From contig NC_087068.1 of NCBI RefSeq assembly GCF_963678635.1, forward strand, positions 16,807,872 to 16,871,871: DNA of 64,000 nt, in the 5' to 3' direction. The notes below the pieces were generated by a model. That model was not told where the DNA came from. It ran no database searches and worked only from the letters and a program-made list of their open reading frames with translations. The translations under genes and the position numbers were made by a program. This document shows, one piece after another, positions 63,600-64,000 of this stretch. The stretch comes from Symsagittifera roscoffensis (Eukaryota > Xenacoelomorpha > Acoela > Convolutidae). How positions within the stretch are numbered: the first letter of the stretch is position 1; every line of letters starts with the position of its first letter.

Positions 63600-64000
63600 G
63601 TTGTTTTAATCTATAGTTGTAATTTTCCATATGCCAAGTATCCATGAGGTGGCCCGTTTTTGGATTTTTTCGATATCCCTCATTTCACCTTTGTTTGCTG
63701 ACCATGCCTGAGATGCGTATGCTTTTACAGGGACTACATAGTATTTGTATGCGTTCAGTTTCATATACTTGTTTGCTAGTTTCGATACATTGCGTTTTAG
63801 AAAATAGAAAGCTCTCCAGGCTTTGGAACATCTTTTATCACAATTTGCTTTCCAAATTAAGTTCGTCGCCATTATCATACCTAGATGTTTTTGTTCTTTT
63901 TACAGCTCATGCGATTGGTATTTAGCGTCAAATTATCAATTTCGCATTTCGTTTTGATTGATAGTATATAGCATTTATCACTATTGAGTTTCATTTCGTT
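63600..64000 (-). pseudogene. Non-LTR reverse transcriptase C-terminal part, element D, cut by window edge
   Basis: Minus strand from the window edge: MKLNSDKCYIL (the thumb motif after the RT palm), a frame break with stops near 63890-63920, then KRCSKAWRAFYFLKRNVSKL, VVPVKAYASQAW and IEKIQKRATSWILG. These are the standard thumb and connection motifs of CR1/Jockey-type RTs. The RT palm would lie right of the window. Confidence 0.75.

Noticed and set aside
1-64000. Alternative genetic code with TAG as sense codon
   Set aside because: The host gene uses TGA as its stop and has no internal TAG; the TAG-interrupted frames are in decayed mobile elements, where mutation is the simpler explanation.

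Overview
The window is nuclear DNA of a eukaryote, most likely an invertebrate animal. It is AT-rich, carries one clean spliced host gene (HEATR5 family, closest in my judgement to the metazoan HEATR5A/B type), and is otherwise dominated by retroelements, DNA-transposon remnants and private repeats. Nothing bacterial is visible. The species cannot be named from sequence alone.

Layout. (1) 1-150 is the end of a possible MULE/FLYWCH-type transposase exon. (2) 490-4852 is a nearly intact non-LTR retrotransposon (element A, CR1/Jockey-like): a truncated SGNH esterase frame, an ORF1 with a PHD-like zinc finger, and an endonuclease-reverse transcriptase ORF2. ORF1 and ORF2 share one frame and are separated by a single UGA followed by CUA. 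(3) 7825-15398 is a 3.79-kb unit repeated twice in tandem. Each copy holds the same 425-bp hAT element with a perfect 8-bp target duplication. (4) 15.4-25.8 kb is largely non-coding, with a cluster of GGCACTGTTGAAC repeats and one orphan first coding exon (16904-16983, minus). (5) 25806-32312 (minus) is the complete HEATR5-like gene: three coding exons and about 2011 residues. (6) 33.3-38 kb holds a fossil reverse transcriptase and a second, broken non-LTR element (element B) with SGNH, PHD, RT and a C-terminal CCHC plus restriction-like nuclease region. (7) 38951-39150 is a foldback MITE. (8) 40.2-62.9 kb is a third non-LTR element (element C) whose endonuclease domain is split by a 19-kb insertion. 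(9) 63.6-64.0 kb (minus) is the tail of a fourth non-LTR element.

The 19-kb insertion (41360-60503) is the most unusual object. It is a very large Ty3/gypsy-like LTR element with LTRs of about 605-611 bp, a 2.5-kb leader full of tandem repeats, gag with two CCHC zinc knuckles, RNase H and an HHCC/DDE integrase. Protease and the RT core are deleted. Integrase is followed by a derived macrodomain-like segment and then by about 8 kb of further coding sequence between integrase and the 3' LTR. That block includes one good SGNH hydrolase domain, a second SGNH-like domain, a coiled-coil protein and several protein families I do not recognise. Much of it stays in the same reading frame across single stop codons, most of them TAG, and other frame changes coincide with G runs or an AG microsatellite.

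How it fits together: three structurally different retroelements within 64 kb each carry an SGNH-type module, two of them together with a PHD-like finger. The copies here are mostly decayed, so the biology would have to be read from intact relatives elsewhere in this genome. HEATR5 is a host trafficking protein with no evident link to the mobile elements.
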